A stretch of DNA of 14,337 nucleotides. It comes from Atopobium sp. Lineage in GTDB: Bacteria > Actinomycetota > Coriobacteriia > Coriobacteriales > Atopobiaceae. Positions 1 through 6,851 of the stretch are shown one piece after another. Location of the stretch: NCBI GenBank assembly GCA_015259105.1, contig JABZGZ010000026.1:1-14337 (forward strand), read 5' to 3'. The notes below the pieces were generated by a model. The model saw nothing but the letters and a program-made list of their open reading frames with translations. It was not told the origin of the DNA and made no database searches. The position numbers were made by a program, and so were the translations under genes. Positions within the stretch are counted from its first letter, which is position 1, and every line of letters starts with the position of its first letter.

Positions 1-459
1 CAGATACAAAATGGTATAGATGAACCAAAGAGTGCTGTTAACGTTATTGGTTAGAAAGCGCTTTACAAAATCAGCAACACCAGCGCTTGCCGCAACCTCT
101 TCGGCACCCCAAAACTTTGTAGGAAAAAGCACGTACATCAGATACACCACTGCGCTACCAAAAATGAGCGCCATCAGCGTCTTTCTTGCACGCTTCATAA
201 AGAATGTCTTTGTAGAGTATTTACTTCTATACCCAAGCAGATTCATACCGCTCAGCATAAAAAAGATAGGTACCGCGTAAATAAACGCTGCTTGCAGAGC
301 TAAAGAGAAGGCCCAAGTTTTTGTGTGGGCAAGCGAGAATACATTAAGAGAGGTATGTAGCATCACAACAGCAATACCTGCCAAAATGGTAAGAACATCT
401 GCAAAAACAAAGCGCTTCTTAACAGTAGCTGCTTTTGAAGAAACTGTAGCTTTTTCCAC
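1..459 (-). CDS. acyltransferase family 3 membrane protein (3' end missing)
   Basis: The minus strand is open for 153 codons from a GTG at 459-457 to the window edge; the C-terminal part lies outside. A GGGGAG ribosome site lies about 6 bases before the GTG, and no in-frame ATG lies nearby upstream. After a short basic leader come hydrophobic helices. Features of the acyltransferase-3 family (OafA/WecH-like integral membrane O-acyltransferases) are: an Asp at residue 21 starting helix 1, the helix-1 histidine in MLHTS (residue 35), the segment VPIFFMLSG near residue 70, a basic cytoplasmic stretch after it, and LWFIYTILYL at the cut end. Such proteins move acyl groups onto cell-surface sugars or other extracytoplasmic acceptors; the substrate here cannot be told. 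The gene is divergent from the DUF2974 gene with 72 bases between the starts. The family call is firm for a partial gene, the role is not. Confidence 0.8.
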   Translation of the reverse strand, partial: MEKATVSSKAATVKKRFVFADVLTILAGIAVVMLHTSLNVFSLAHTKTWAFSLALQAAFIYAVPIFFMLSGMNLLGYRSKYSTKTFFMKRARKTLMALIFGSAVVYLMYVLFPTKFWGAEEVAASAGVADFVKRFLTNNVNSTLWFIYTILYL

Positions 460-531
460 GGGCTTCTCCCCAAATCAATCAAACTTCATCTATGCTTAGT
501 ATACGAAAAGTACCAGCAGGAAAGAGGCATC

Positions 532-1758
532 ATGGCAAATGTCGTTGACTATCTACACTGGCGCGGCGATCTGACGTTTGAGAATGACCCTTTTAACAAC
601 GTCGATAACCTGATTCTCTCAATCCTTTCCTATCTGGGATTTGGCGGCATAGTGCCTTCTGAGCGTAGCGAGAAACGCATTCTGCTTGGTGACGCTTGCG
701 CCAAAATGCTGAAGAAACTCGATGACGACCCGTCTCTTATCACGGGATTTTCTCGCGTTGATGGAACTTTTCTTGAGGCACTGGTTAACGCTCCCCGCTT
801 TGCCAACATTGAGCTTGGCCGCTATGTAGACCGCATTAATGTCGAGAAAAACCTACAGTTTGCAGCGTTTACCGCTTACCTACCTACTGGTCAGATGTAT
901 GTCTCGTTTAGAGGAACAGACGGCACCCTAGTTGGCTGGCGAGAAAACCTTAACCTTAGCTTCCAGGTTACGTCCGCTGATAAGTCGGCGGCACTATACC
1001 TTGAGAAACGTATTCGCGAACATCTTGCAGCAGGCAATAGCACTACCTGCGCAAATGTTATGGTTGGTGGCCACTCTAAGGGCGGCAACCTTGCGGCATA
1101 TGCAGCAACAGTCTGTCCTGAGGAGTTGCTTGGCACAATTGATCGCGTCTGGAGTAACGATGGACCTAATATGTGTCCAGAAATTCTTCCCACCACAGCC
1201 CACAAGGTGCTTGGAGATAAATACATCAGAATTTTGCCTGAGTTTAGTGTAGTTGGCATGATTTTTGATGATCCTGCTGTTCCAAAGCTCATCGTTAAAA
1301 GCTCCGAGACAGGTATGATGGCTCACGACGGTGTTTCATGGCAGGTCATGCGCGACACCTTTGAGTTTGCTGACGACTTCCAGCCGGAATGTAAAAAGAT
1401 TAACGAGGCGTTTAGCAATTGGTATAAAGAACTCCCACTCTCTGATCGAGAGCACTTTACCAATGAGCTCTTTGACGCCCTCTCTGCAGGCGGAGCAGTC
1501 TATTTCAGCGACATTATTAGCTCGCCCGCAAACTTACAGCCTGTTGTTGCAGCGCTCACTAAAACAGAAAAGCAAACCAAAGAGATCTTCTTTGACCTCT
1601 TTAGTTCGCTTGTCAATGCATCCGCAACATCTTTAATTGAAAATATTACCGAGTCATCGCAGATCTCTCAGATTACCTCTGCTATCTCAGAAAGCTTTGC
1701 CAAACTGGATAAGGCCCAGAAAGAACTTACGAAAGGTTCTCCTTCTTCAGACCAGTAA
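532..1758 (+). CDS. DUF2974 (Mbeg1-like) alpha/beta-hydrolase protein
   Basis: The protein has 408 residues and starts at ATG 532 behind an AAGAGG ribosome site. The family is recognised from the N-terminal pattern (MANVVDYLHWRGDLTF, then PFNNVDNLILS), the strand-loop FRGTDGTLVGWRENL around residues 126-140, the nucleophile elbow GGHSKGGNLA with the putative catalytic serine at residue 182, and SNDGPN at 208-213. These fit the DUF2974 group of lipase-like alpha/beta hydrolases common in Firmicutes and Actinobacteria. No signal peptide is visible, so it is probably cytoplasmic. The last ~100 residues are helical and polar and lie beyond the hydrolase core. Substrate and biological role are unknown for the family as far as I know. 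Its last 32 bases overlap the convergent small membrane-protein gene on the other strand. Confidence 0.85.
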   Translation: MANVVDYLHWRGDLTFENDPFNNVDNLILSILSYLGFGGIVPSERSEKRILLGDACAKMLKKLDDDPSLITGFSRVDGTFLEALVNAPRFANIELGRYVDRINVEKNLQFAAFTAYLPTGQMYVSFRGTDGTLVGWRENLNLSFQVTSADKSAALYLEKRIREHLAAGNSTTCANVMVGGHSKGGNLAAYAATVCPEELLGTIDRVWSNDGPNMCPEILPTTAHKVLGDKYIRILPEFSVVGMIFDDPAVPKLIVKSSETGMMAHDGVSWQVMRDTFEFADDFQPECKKINEAFSNWYKELPLSDREHFTNELFDALSAGGAVYFSDIISSPANLQPVVAALTKTEKQTKEIFFDLFSSLVNASATSLIENITESSQISQITSAISESFAKLDKAQKELTKGSPSSDQ

Positions 1759-2104
1759 GGCTAATCACAATTGAAGAGACAATTGAGATAACTATTGATC
1801 CCAGGATAGCGGTGCCTAAAGAATCAATAGCAACGCCCGCATGCAGCAAATTCCTAGAAATAAAACTTGAAAGCTCAAGCATAAAAGCATTAATAAAGAG
1901 CGAGAAAATACCTAGGGTCAGCACATTAATAGGCAATGAGAGTAGCTTAACAACAGGCTTAATGCCCGTATTGACTGCTGCGAGTACTAACGAGAACAGA
2001 ATAGGACCTGCCCACGAGCCTCCCACAATAGTTAGACCTGGAATTAAGGTGCAGGCCACCAACGTAGCAACAGTAGTTACAAGCCATGTTGCAACAAATG
2101 TCAT
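1727..2104 (-). CDS. phage holin family 4 / YvlD-like small membrane protein
   Basis: A 125-residue, very hydrophobic protein with about four membrane helices. The pattern LIPGLTIVGGSWAGPILFSL, then AAVNTGIKPVVKLLSLPINVLTLGIFSLFINAFML, is typical of the PF04020 group (Phage_holin_4_2; Bacillus YvlD). Despite the name, chromosomal members are not phage genes and their role is poorly defined; some respond to cell-envelope stress. The start is placed at ATG 2104-2102 because AGAGAGG precedes it at a good distance. An in-frame ATG ten codons upstream (2134) would lie inside the ptsH terminator hairpin and has no ribosome site. The gene lies downstream of ptsH on the same strand, separated from it by that terminator. 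The 3' end overlaps the DUF2974 gene in convergent orientation by 32 bases. Confidence 0.82.
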   Translation of the reverse strand: MTFVATWLVTTVATLVACTLIPGLTIVGGSWAGPILFSLVLAAVNTGIKPVVKLLSLPINVLTLGIFSLFINAFMLELSSFISRNLLHAGVAIDSLGTAILGSIVISIVSSIVISLTGLKKENLS

Positions 2105-2118
2105 ACTAACCTCTCTTT

Positions 2119-2144
2119 GAAAAAAGCCCGGCAAAGCCGGGCTT
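2119..2144 (-). terminator. rho-independent terminator after ptsH
   Basis: On the minus strand AAGCCCGGC, loop TTT, GCCGGGCTT form a perfect 9-bp GC-rich stem (2144-2124), followed by six T residues ending at 2120. It lies 28 bases after the ptsH stop. It ends only about four bases before the ribosome site of the next minus-strand gene, so that gene depends on read-through or a very close promoter. Confidence 0.9.
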
Positions 2145-2172
2145 GACGTGCACTTTTATGTAAGTTAGAAAC

Positions 2173-2445
2173 TTACTCGCCGAAGCCGCTGTCAACAAGA
2201 GCAACGAGAGCGTCAAGAGCTGCCTGCTCATCAGCGCCGTCACATGCAATCTCAATCTTGGTGCCAGTACCAAGACCAGCAGCAAGAATCATCATGATGG
2301 ACTTAGCGTTAACTGGTGCGGAGTCCTTGTCAACATTCTTGATGGTGACGTTGCTCTCAAACTTCTTTGCCTCAGAAACAAAGACGGATGCTGGACGAGC
2401 GTGAAGACCAGTTGCATTGATGATAGTAGTCTGCTTTGAAACCAT
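2173..2445 (-). CDS. ptsH: phosphocarrier protein HPr of the sugar phosphotransferase system
   Basis: HPr carries phosphate from Enzyme I to the sugar-specific EIIA domains in the cytoplasm. The 90-residue protein has the active-site signature TGLHARPAS with the phosphorylated histidine at residue 15. It also has the regulatory-serine helix NAKSIMMILAAG with Ser at residue 49, equivalent to Ser46 of Bacillus HPr, the target of HPr kinase in Gram-positive bacteria. Three extra residues lie in the loop before that helix (around KDSAPVN), which explains the shifted number. The C-terminus DSGFGE is typical. ATG 2445-2443 follows an AAGGGGAG ribosome site. No ptsI or hprK gene is next to it in this window; the gene is single and followed by a terminator. 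Its leader contains several inverted repeats, listed separately. Confidence 0.96.
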   Translation of the reverse strand: MVSKQTTIINATGLHARPASVFVSEAKKFESNVTIKNVDKDSAPVNAKSIMMILAAGLGTGTKIEIACDGADEQAALDALVALVDSGFGE

Positions 2446-2479
2446 AAGTGGACTCCCCTTCCGGAAACCAAAAATCTAC

Positions 2480-2516
2480 TCGAGAGTTATTCTCGATTAA
2501 TCGTTACTATCGTAAC
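2480..2516. promoter_or_regulatory. cluster of three inverted repeats in the ptsH leader
   Basis: Three short dyads lie side by side upstream of ptsH: TCGAGA-5 nt-TCTCGA (2480-2496), the palindrome CGATTAATCG (2494-2503), and GTTAC-4 nt-GTAAC (2503-2516). They lie just downstream of the likely ptsH -10 box, where a repressor could block transcription, and they could also fold in the RNA leader. No T-tract follows, so they are not a terminator. The binding factor cannot be named. Confidence 0.45.
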
Positions 2517-2528
2517 AAAACATAACGT

Positions 2529-2534
2529 ATTATA
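2529..2534 (-). promoter_or_regulatory. candidate -10 box for ptsH
   Basis: The minus strand reads a perfect TATAAT here, giving a start near 2522 and a leader of about 75 bases before ptsH. The -35 region at 17-bp spacing (TTCTTT, 2557-2552) is poor, so the promoter may be activator-dependent or use another upstream contact. It overlaps the zone of the divergent promoter for the coiled-coil gene. Confidence 0.5.
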
Positions 2535-2544
2535 TCCAATCTTA

Positions 2545-2574
2545 TTTCCAGAAAGAACCAAATTAGACTATGAT
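2545..2574 (+). promoter_or_regulatory. candidate promoter for the coiled-coil protein gene
   Basis: TTTCCA (2545-2550, four of six matches to TTGACA) and TATGAT (2569-2574, five of six matches to TATAAT) are 18 bases apart. They would give a leader of about 50 bases ending in the AGGAGG site at 2617-2622. The promoter lies back to back with the candidate ptsH promoter. Confidence 0.45.
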
Positions 2575-2628
2575 TTGCTCAAAAACAGGGTAAAAATAAA
2601 AAGTCGGAACTCTTGTAGGAGGTTCACC

Positions 2629-3939
2629 ATGGCTGAAAACGATATCCAAAACTCAAAACCTGAGGAATTGGACACGATAGATACTCAAGTAACCACTTCT
2701 AATGAGCAGAATGAGTCTGCAGACACACCTGAACCCAGCAAATCCCAGGACATTCAAAAGATTGCCAAGGACACTACTCAGGTTGTAGCAAAAGGTGTTA
2801 GCAGCGCATTTGAGAGCGCCACAACCGCTGTTGCAGAAGGTTTCCAGGCTACCAAAGAAGTCCACAACGCTGCCAAAGAGACAAACTCTGCAAAGCAAGA
2901 GCTTAAGCAGATGCAAGAACACCTTGCTCAAGACAAGCAAGACTTAGAGCACAGAGACTACGTGCAGAGTTCGTTTGATCAAATAATTGCTGAGCAAGAG
3001 AAAATTTTTGCAGAGACCGCTCAGGTCATGAGTGATCAATCTACGCAAGTGGATCTTCTCACGGTTAAGAAAAACCAGCTTATTCAGAAGCTTGAACAGC
3101 AAAAAGTTGACGACGAAGCAAAGATTAAGCCTTACAAAGAAGTTGCTGCCACAGCAAAAGGCAGGCTGGATGATATCTCAAAGACAATCTCCGAGGCGCA
3201 GCGTGGTGTTAAAAACGCCGAGGCTCAGCTTAAAGAAGTTACCGAGAAACGCGATGCTGCTGTAGCGTCTGCAAATAAAGCACTGGAAAACTCCCAGGCA
3301 AGACAGCTTTCTCTGAGAGAAGAGCTTGCTGGTCTTAAGACAGACCCTGCCGCTAATCACGATGCAATTGTTCGCATTGAGGAAGACCTTAAGTCAGAGC
3401 TTGCTCGTGCAGAGCAGGCTCAAAAGCAAGTTGAGGAACTACAGAACTCTTTCCAGTCTTCACTTGAGATGGCACAAACGCATTACTGGACCCAAGGCAA
3501 ATCGTTGGAGTCCTCAGAGTCTTCTATTGATGCGGCTCGCAAAGATTATGAGCAGAAACAGCAAGAATATGACGCTGTGGTAGCTGAGGCTAATGCTCGT
3601 CAGAGGATTCTGAGTAAAGATATAGAGGGCCTTGAAGAGAAAATTAAGACAGCCAAGGAGCTCTTTAACGAGGCAGCAGATAAACATGATGAAGCACAGT
3701 CAGTCATTGATGATGCTAAAGAAATTCATGCAACACCAGAAATTACTGAGCAGCTCAGAAAGTCTGTTGACGAGCAAGTAATTAACATCAATACCAAGCA
3801 GCTCACCCTTAAAGAGCTTATTACTGGCGAGAAAATCCTTCGAGAGACAACTCGTGGTCAGCGCATTGGCTTCATCATTGTTGTTCTTGGCATGATAGCG
3901 ATTCTTGCGTCTTTTGTATGGCTGATTTTTAACTGGTAA
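2629..3939 (+). CDS. long coiled-coil protein with C-terminal membrane anchor, function unknown
   Basis: I do not recognise a named family. The start at ATG 2629 is chosen for the strong AGGAGG six bases upstream; an in-frame ATG at 2575 has no such site and falls in the promoter region. The 436 residues contain no cysteine. Residues ~1-45 are acidic and polar and probably unstructured. Residues ~45-80 (AKGVSSAFESATTAVAEGF) look like an amphipathic helix. Residues ~80-400 are almost continuous Glu/Gln/Lys/Ala-rich heptad-like coiled coil, with breaks near KPYKEV, KTDPAANHD and HATPEI. The last ~23 residues (IIVVLGMIAILASFVWLIF) are one membrane helix ending almost at the C-terminus, preceded by basic RETTRGQR, so the bulk should face the cytoplasm as a tail-anchored protein. 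It is a single-gene unit with its own promoter candidate and terminator. A scaffold or envelope-associated role is only a guess. Confidence 0.8.
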   Translation: MAENDIQNSKPEELDTIDTQVTTSNEQNESADTPEPSKSQDIQKIAKDTTQVVAKGVSSAFESATTAVAEGFQATKEVHNAAKETNSAKQELKQMQEHLAQDKQDLEHRDYVQSSFDQIIAEQEKIFAETAQVMSDQSTQVDLLTVKKNQLIQKLEQQKVDDEAKIKPYKEVAATAKGRLDDISKTISEAQRGVKNAEAQLKEVTEKRDAAVASANKALENSQARQLSLREELAGLKTDPAANHDAIVRIEEDLKSELARAEQAQKQVEELQNSFQSSLEMAQTHYWTQGKSLESSESSIDAARKDYEQKQQEYDAVVAEANARQRILSKDIEGLEEKIKTAKELFNEAADKHDEAQSVIDDAKEIHATPEITEQLRKSVDEQVININTKQLTLKELITGEKILRETTRGQRIGFIIVVLGMIAILASFVWLIFNW

Positions 3940-3970
3940 TACCGCCGTTACTCCAGGTAGATACCGTTTG

Positions 3971-4004
3971 AAAAAAGTGCTCACAATACTGTGAGCACTT
4001 TTTC
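3971..4004. terminator. bidirectional terminator between coiled-coil gene and queA
   Basis: GTGCTCACA (3977-3985) and TGTGAGCAC (3990-3998) form a perfect 9-bp stem with a 4-base loop, extended by A/T pairs. Five T follow on the plus strand (3999-4003) and six on the minus strand (opposite 3976-3971). It can end both the plus-strand coiled-coil gene and the minus-strand queA operon. Confidence 0.88.
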
Positions 4005-4072
4005 TACATCTAAACTCTCAAGTTAAACGTAAGGGTCATTTTCACTAAATCACGTTCGCCCAATCAAGCTCA

Positions 4073-5236
4073 CTAAATGATGATCATGGCATCACCAAAT
4101 GACAAGAAACGGTACTTCTCGTCAATGGCACTTTGATAGGCGTCCATAATCTGCTCGCGCGTTGCAAACGCAGAAACCAGCATCATCAAAGTTGAACGTG
4201 GAACGTGGAAGTTGGTCACCATGGTGTCTACCACGTGGAACGTAGAGCCTGGCATCAAATAGAGATTGGTGGTTGCGTTTTCTCGGGCAACCATATCGCC
4301 TTTATGAGTCACTGCAGCAGAGTCTTCTGCCTCCTCAAAGCGACGGGCAACAACAGGAGGCTCAGCTGCAGGAATCTGATTATCCCAAGCACTTTCAAGC
4401 GAGCGAACACTGGTAGTACCAATGGCAATAACCTTATGACCAGCTGCTTTGGTAGCCTTTACTGCTTCTACAACTTCTGGAGCTACGTGGTAGCGCTCGG
4501 TATGAATGACGTGCTTAGTAGGGTCATCCTCTGTTACCAACCTGAAGGTATCAATACCCACCTCTAGCTCAACAGATGCCCACTGGACACCCTTTGCTTT
4601 GATGGTTTCAATGAGCTCAGGAGTAAAGTGAAGACCCGCGGTAGGAGCTGCTGCAGAGTGTTCATCCTGCATAGCATAGACCGTCTGGTACTTCTCTGGG
4701 TCTCCCTCATACTGTGTAATATACGGAGGCAGTGGAACGTGGCCCGCCTCATGAATAGCCTCGTCAAGAGTGCGATCTCCCTGTGCTTCAAAACGCACCA
4801 GGCGACCTCCCCTGTTGTCGTCAACAAAGTCTACAATGGTGCCCGTCAACACAACAGGAGCTGAGTCAGGAGCATGCAAGCCACCTGCACGGTATTCAAT
4901 TACTGCGCCAGGCTTTAGACGCTTACCAGGATTTACCAGACACTCCCATACAGCACCCAAAGCATCAATGTCTTCTCGACGTTTTAAAAGCAGCGTTTCT
5001 GAGACGCCGCCCGTATTTTGCTTTTTACCTACAAGGCGAGCTGGCATAACGCGCGTCTGATTAACTACAACCAAATCGCCCGGCTCAAGATACTCCACAA
5101 TATCGGTGAAGTGCTTGTGCTCTATGCGGCCATCTTCTCTATGCAGCACCAAAAGCCTACAAGAGTCTCTTGGCTCAGCAGGAGCTTGTGCAATACGTTC
5201 TTCTGGAAGGTTGTAATCAAAATCGTCAGTTCGCAT
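4073..5236 (-). CDS. queA: S-adenosylmethionine:tRNA ribosyltransferase-isomerase QueA
   Basis: QueA transfers and rearranges the ribosyl part of S-adenosylmethionine onto the 7-aminomethyl-7-deazaguanine (preQ1) base of tRNA with a GUN anticodon, giving epoxyqueuosine. The 387-residue protein shows the family blocks in order: the N-terminus MRTDDFDYNLPEERIAQ with EPRDSCRLLVL, VVNQTRVMPARL near residue 60-70, SAAAPTAGLHFT mid-protein, VIAIGTTSVRSLES, and DTMVTNFHVPRSTLMMLVSAFA near the end. The usual G(A/V)GTF block reads VGIDTFRLV. It is somewhat longer than the common 340-360 residues. The start at ATG 5236 is chosen because the protein family begins with MRTDDFDY; an in-frame ATG at 5269 would add eleven unrelated residues and lengthen the overlap with queH. 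With the chosen start it overlaps queH by 11 bases, so translation is probably coupled. Confidence 0.96.
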   Translation of the reverse strand: MRTDDFDYNLPEERIAQAPAEPRDSCRLLVLHREDGRIEHKHFTDIVEYLEPGDLVVVNQTRVMPARLVGKKQNTGGVSETLLLKRREDIDALGAVWECLVNPGKRLKPGAVIEYRAGGLHAPDSAPVVLTGTIVDFVDDNRGGRLVRFEAQGDRTLDEAIHEAGHVPLPPYITQYEGDPEKYQTVYAMQDEHSAAAPTAGLHFTPELIETIKAKGVQWASVELEVGIDTFRLVTEDDPTKHVIHTERYHVAPEVVEAVKATKAAGHKVIAIGTTSVRSLESAWDNQIPAAEPPVVARRFEEAEDSAAVTHKGDMVARENATTNLYLMPGSTFHVVDTMVTNFHVPRSTLMMLVSAFATREQIMDAYQSAIDEKYRFLSFGDAMIII

Positions 5237-5858
5237 GACGTGCTGCCTTTCTTGCGTCACGAGCTTCATGACGCTCTAACTGAGCCTCGGCCGCAGAATA
5301 TCTGCAACCGCAATAATTTTGTCGATACATACCAAGCTCACGAGACTCTTTTGTAGCCTCTGGGTAAAACGGACGGAAATCTCTCCATACAGGCGTCAGT
5401 CCATGAGCATGCGCAATGGACACCAGCTCATCCTCGCACGCATCAAAGAGCTGATAGGGCGAGACAGCCAGTGTTGTAGAAACGTATTCAAACCCGCGCT
5501 CAGCCGCCACACGACAACTCTCTGCCAAGCGGATTGCGTAACAAGCACGACAGCGACGATCTCGCTCAAATCCCTGAGGGGCAACGGCTCGCTCCCACTG
5601 TTCTCGCGGATCTCCGGCCACAATTACCTCAACATGAGCTTCTTCTTGAGCCCACGCAAGTAAGGTTTGAAGACGCCTATCGTGCTCTTCAACTGGCTGA
5701 ATATTAGGATTAGTCCAGCAGATGGTTGGCTCAAAGCCCTCTTCCCTCAGATGTTTTAAAGGTTCAAGTGAACATGGACCACAGCATGCATGGAGCAGCA
5801 GCGGTGTTCCCGGCTCTACTGAAAGAGTCTCAATTGACTGAAGCATGTTTGAAGCCAT
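5226..5858 (-). CDS. queH: epoxyqueuosine reductase QueH (DUF208 family)
   Basis: QueH reduces epoxyqueuosine in tRNA to queuosine, the last step of the pathway. It replaces the unrelated cobalamin-dependent QueG in many bacteria. The 210-residue protein carries the family signatures: LLLHACCGPCS with cysteines 25, 26 and 29, then CWTNPNIQP, RCRACYAIRL with cysteines 103 and 106, STTLAVSPYQ, and DFRPFYPEATKESRELGMYRQNYCGCRYS with cysteines 183 and 185. These cysteines supply the iron-sulfur and iron ligands in characterised QueH. The start codon shares one base with the stop of the upstream gene (TAATG), and an AAGGCGAG ribosome site lies upstream; an ATG four codons in is a possible alternative. 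The 3' end overlaps queA, so the two consecutive pathway enzymes are made from one message. Confidence 0.95.
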   Translation of the reverse strand: MASNMLQSIETLSVEPGTPLLLHACCGPCSLEPLKHLREEGFEPTICWTNPNIQPVEEHDRRLQTLLAWAQEEAHVEVIVAGDPREQWERAVAPQGFERDRRCRACYAIRLAESCRVAAERGFEYVSTTLAVSPYQLFDACEDELVSIAHAHGLTPVWRDFRPFYPEATKESRELGMYRQNYCGCRYSAAEAQLERHEARDARKAARHAN

Positions 5859-6724
5859 TAGTTCTTCTCGCCTTGTGCCTTATAACATTTCCAACCCACT
5901 ATAGCGCAGGCAGCAAGGCATACAAAAATGGTAACAACACTTGCTTCAATACCGTAGGCGCCACCCGAGATAAACTCAGACGCTGCAGGATATGCTGTTA
6001 AGAGCGTGGTAGGAAGAAGCGTAGTGGTAACCGAGATGCCCAGAATAGGGCCGGTTACAAAGTTCCAGATAAAGTGCATAGCAATGGTCATGAGCAGATT
6101 ATCGGTAAGCCAAAACACCAAGCCATAAAGAATGCCCATCAAAAAGACTGAGATTGCTGCGGCAATAGAGATGTTAGGCGTTAGTCCATACGTTGCGGTA
6201 AAGAGCACTGCTTGAAGCACAAGCGCTACAGGGAAAGAACTCTTAGCTGCAACACCAGTTTGTAGATAACCTCTAAACAAGATTTCTTCTGCTGCGGACT
6301 CAATAAGGGTTGCCACAAGTAAGAAGAGAGCAGCAAAAATGTTATAGGAAGCGTTGAAGTTAAAGTCAAAGCCTTCAATGAGCATGATAGAGCCAAAGGT
6401 AAACAGCACCATCAAAAAGCCAAAGGTAACTCCGCGCATAAATCCTGGCCAGGAGCTTACTCGAAGGCCCAATGACCTAAAATCTCGCTTATTGACGCGG
6501 GTAATCCACACAAGGATCAAGCCACCTGCCAACATACTTCCTAGAAGACCCAACACGGCTGGAAGGATGTCATTGGCTGGGAGCTCTCCCATAACCATCA
6601 GCGGAATATGACACACAAACATAAGCAAAAGTGCAAGGTCAGCCACAAGGAAGGGCGTCACCACAGACTTTGGTGGATCCTTTAGAACAAACTCAAGGCT
6701 TGTCTTTGGTTTTTTTCTTCCCAC
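5858..6724 (-). CDS. CPBP-family intramembrane protease homologue, altered motif 2
   Basis: The 288-residue protein has about eight hydrophobic helices and belongs to the CPBP/CAAX-protease (Rce1-like, ABI) family. Motif 1, EExxxR, is at residues 146-151 (AAEEILFRG). Motif 3, HxxxN, is at 217-221 (MHFIWN). Motif 2 normally ends in a histidine (FxxxH) but reads FTATY at 175-179, so one of the four residues that form the catalytic site in archaeal Rce1 appears replaced by tyrosine. The N-terminus is basic (GRKKPK). The start is a GTG at 6724-6722 with AAGGAG five bases upstream. It is the first gene of the operon with queH and queA and is joined to queH by a TAATG overlap; no functional link to queuosine is known. 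Bacterial members include bacteriocin-immunity and membrane-protein-processing enzymes. The role here is unknown, and it may lack protease activity. Confidence 0.85.
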   Translation of the reverse strand: MGRKKPKTSLEFVLKDPPKSVVTPFLVADLALLLMFVCHIPLMVMGELPANDILPAVLGLLGSMLAGGLILVWITRVNKRDFRSLGLRVSSWPGFMRGVTFGFLMVLFTFGSIMLIEGFDFNFNASYNIFAALFLLVATLIESAAEEILFRGYLQTGVAAKSSFPVALVLQAVLFTATYGLTPNISIAAAISVFLMGILYGLVFWLTDNLLMTIAMHFIWNFVTGPILGISVTTTLLPTTLLTAYPAASEFISGGAYGIEASVVTIFVCLAACAIVGWKCYKAQGEKN

Positions 6725-6750
6725 AAACTCTCCTTACATAATTTCTACTC

Positions 6751-6756
6751 ACTATA
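6751..6756 (-). promoter_or_regulatory. weak candidate -10 box for the CPBP-queH-queA operon
   Basis: The minus strand reads TATAGT (five of six matches to TATAAT) within the 8-bp palindrome ACTATAGT (6751-6758), about 27 bases upstream of the GTG start. No good -35 box is seen at normal spacing. The rest of this 127-base divergent gap is AT-rich; TAGAAT (6800-6805) and GATAAT (6811-6816) are possible plus-strand -10 boxes for the next gene, also without a clear -35. Confidence 0.3.
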
Positions 6757-6851
6757 GTATCGACTTCTGAATCTATTCGTGTAGTGAATCAAAAAAGATT
6801 AGAATAAGAAGATAATTTGCGTAATCTACTAATTCCAACTGCGAGGTATCC

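Noticed and set aside
20..280. 86-codon plus-strand frame at the left end
   Set aside because: It is antisense to the acyltransferase, whose frame stays open to the window edge and has clear family motifs.
1727..2104. Evidence of prophage from the holin-family label
   Set aside because: The PF04020/YvlD group is a common chromosomal family; no lysin, integrase or structural phage gene is nearby.
2105..2134. Upstream ATG for the YvlD-like protein
   Set aside because: It falls in the terminator loop and its first codons would read through the hairpin; the ATG at 2104 has a proper AGAGAGG site.
2575..2628. Upstream ATG for the coiled-coil protein
   Set aside because: It would add 18 basic residues, has no ribosome site and overlaps the promoter region; ATG 2629 has AGGAGG at the right distance.
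5237..5269. Upstream ATG for QueA
   Set aside because: It adds 11 residues not typical of the family and extends the overlap with queH; the family N-terminus MRTDDFDY begins at 5236.
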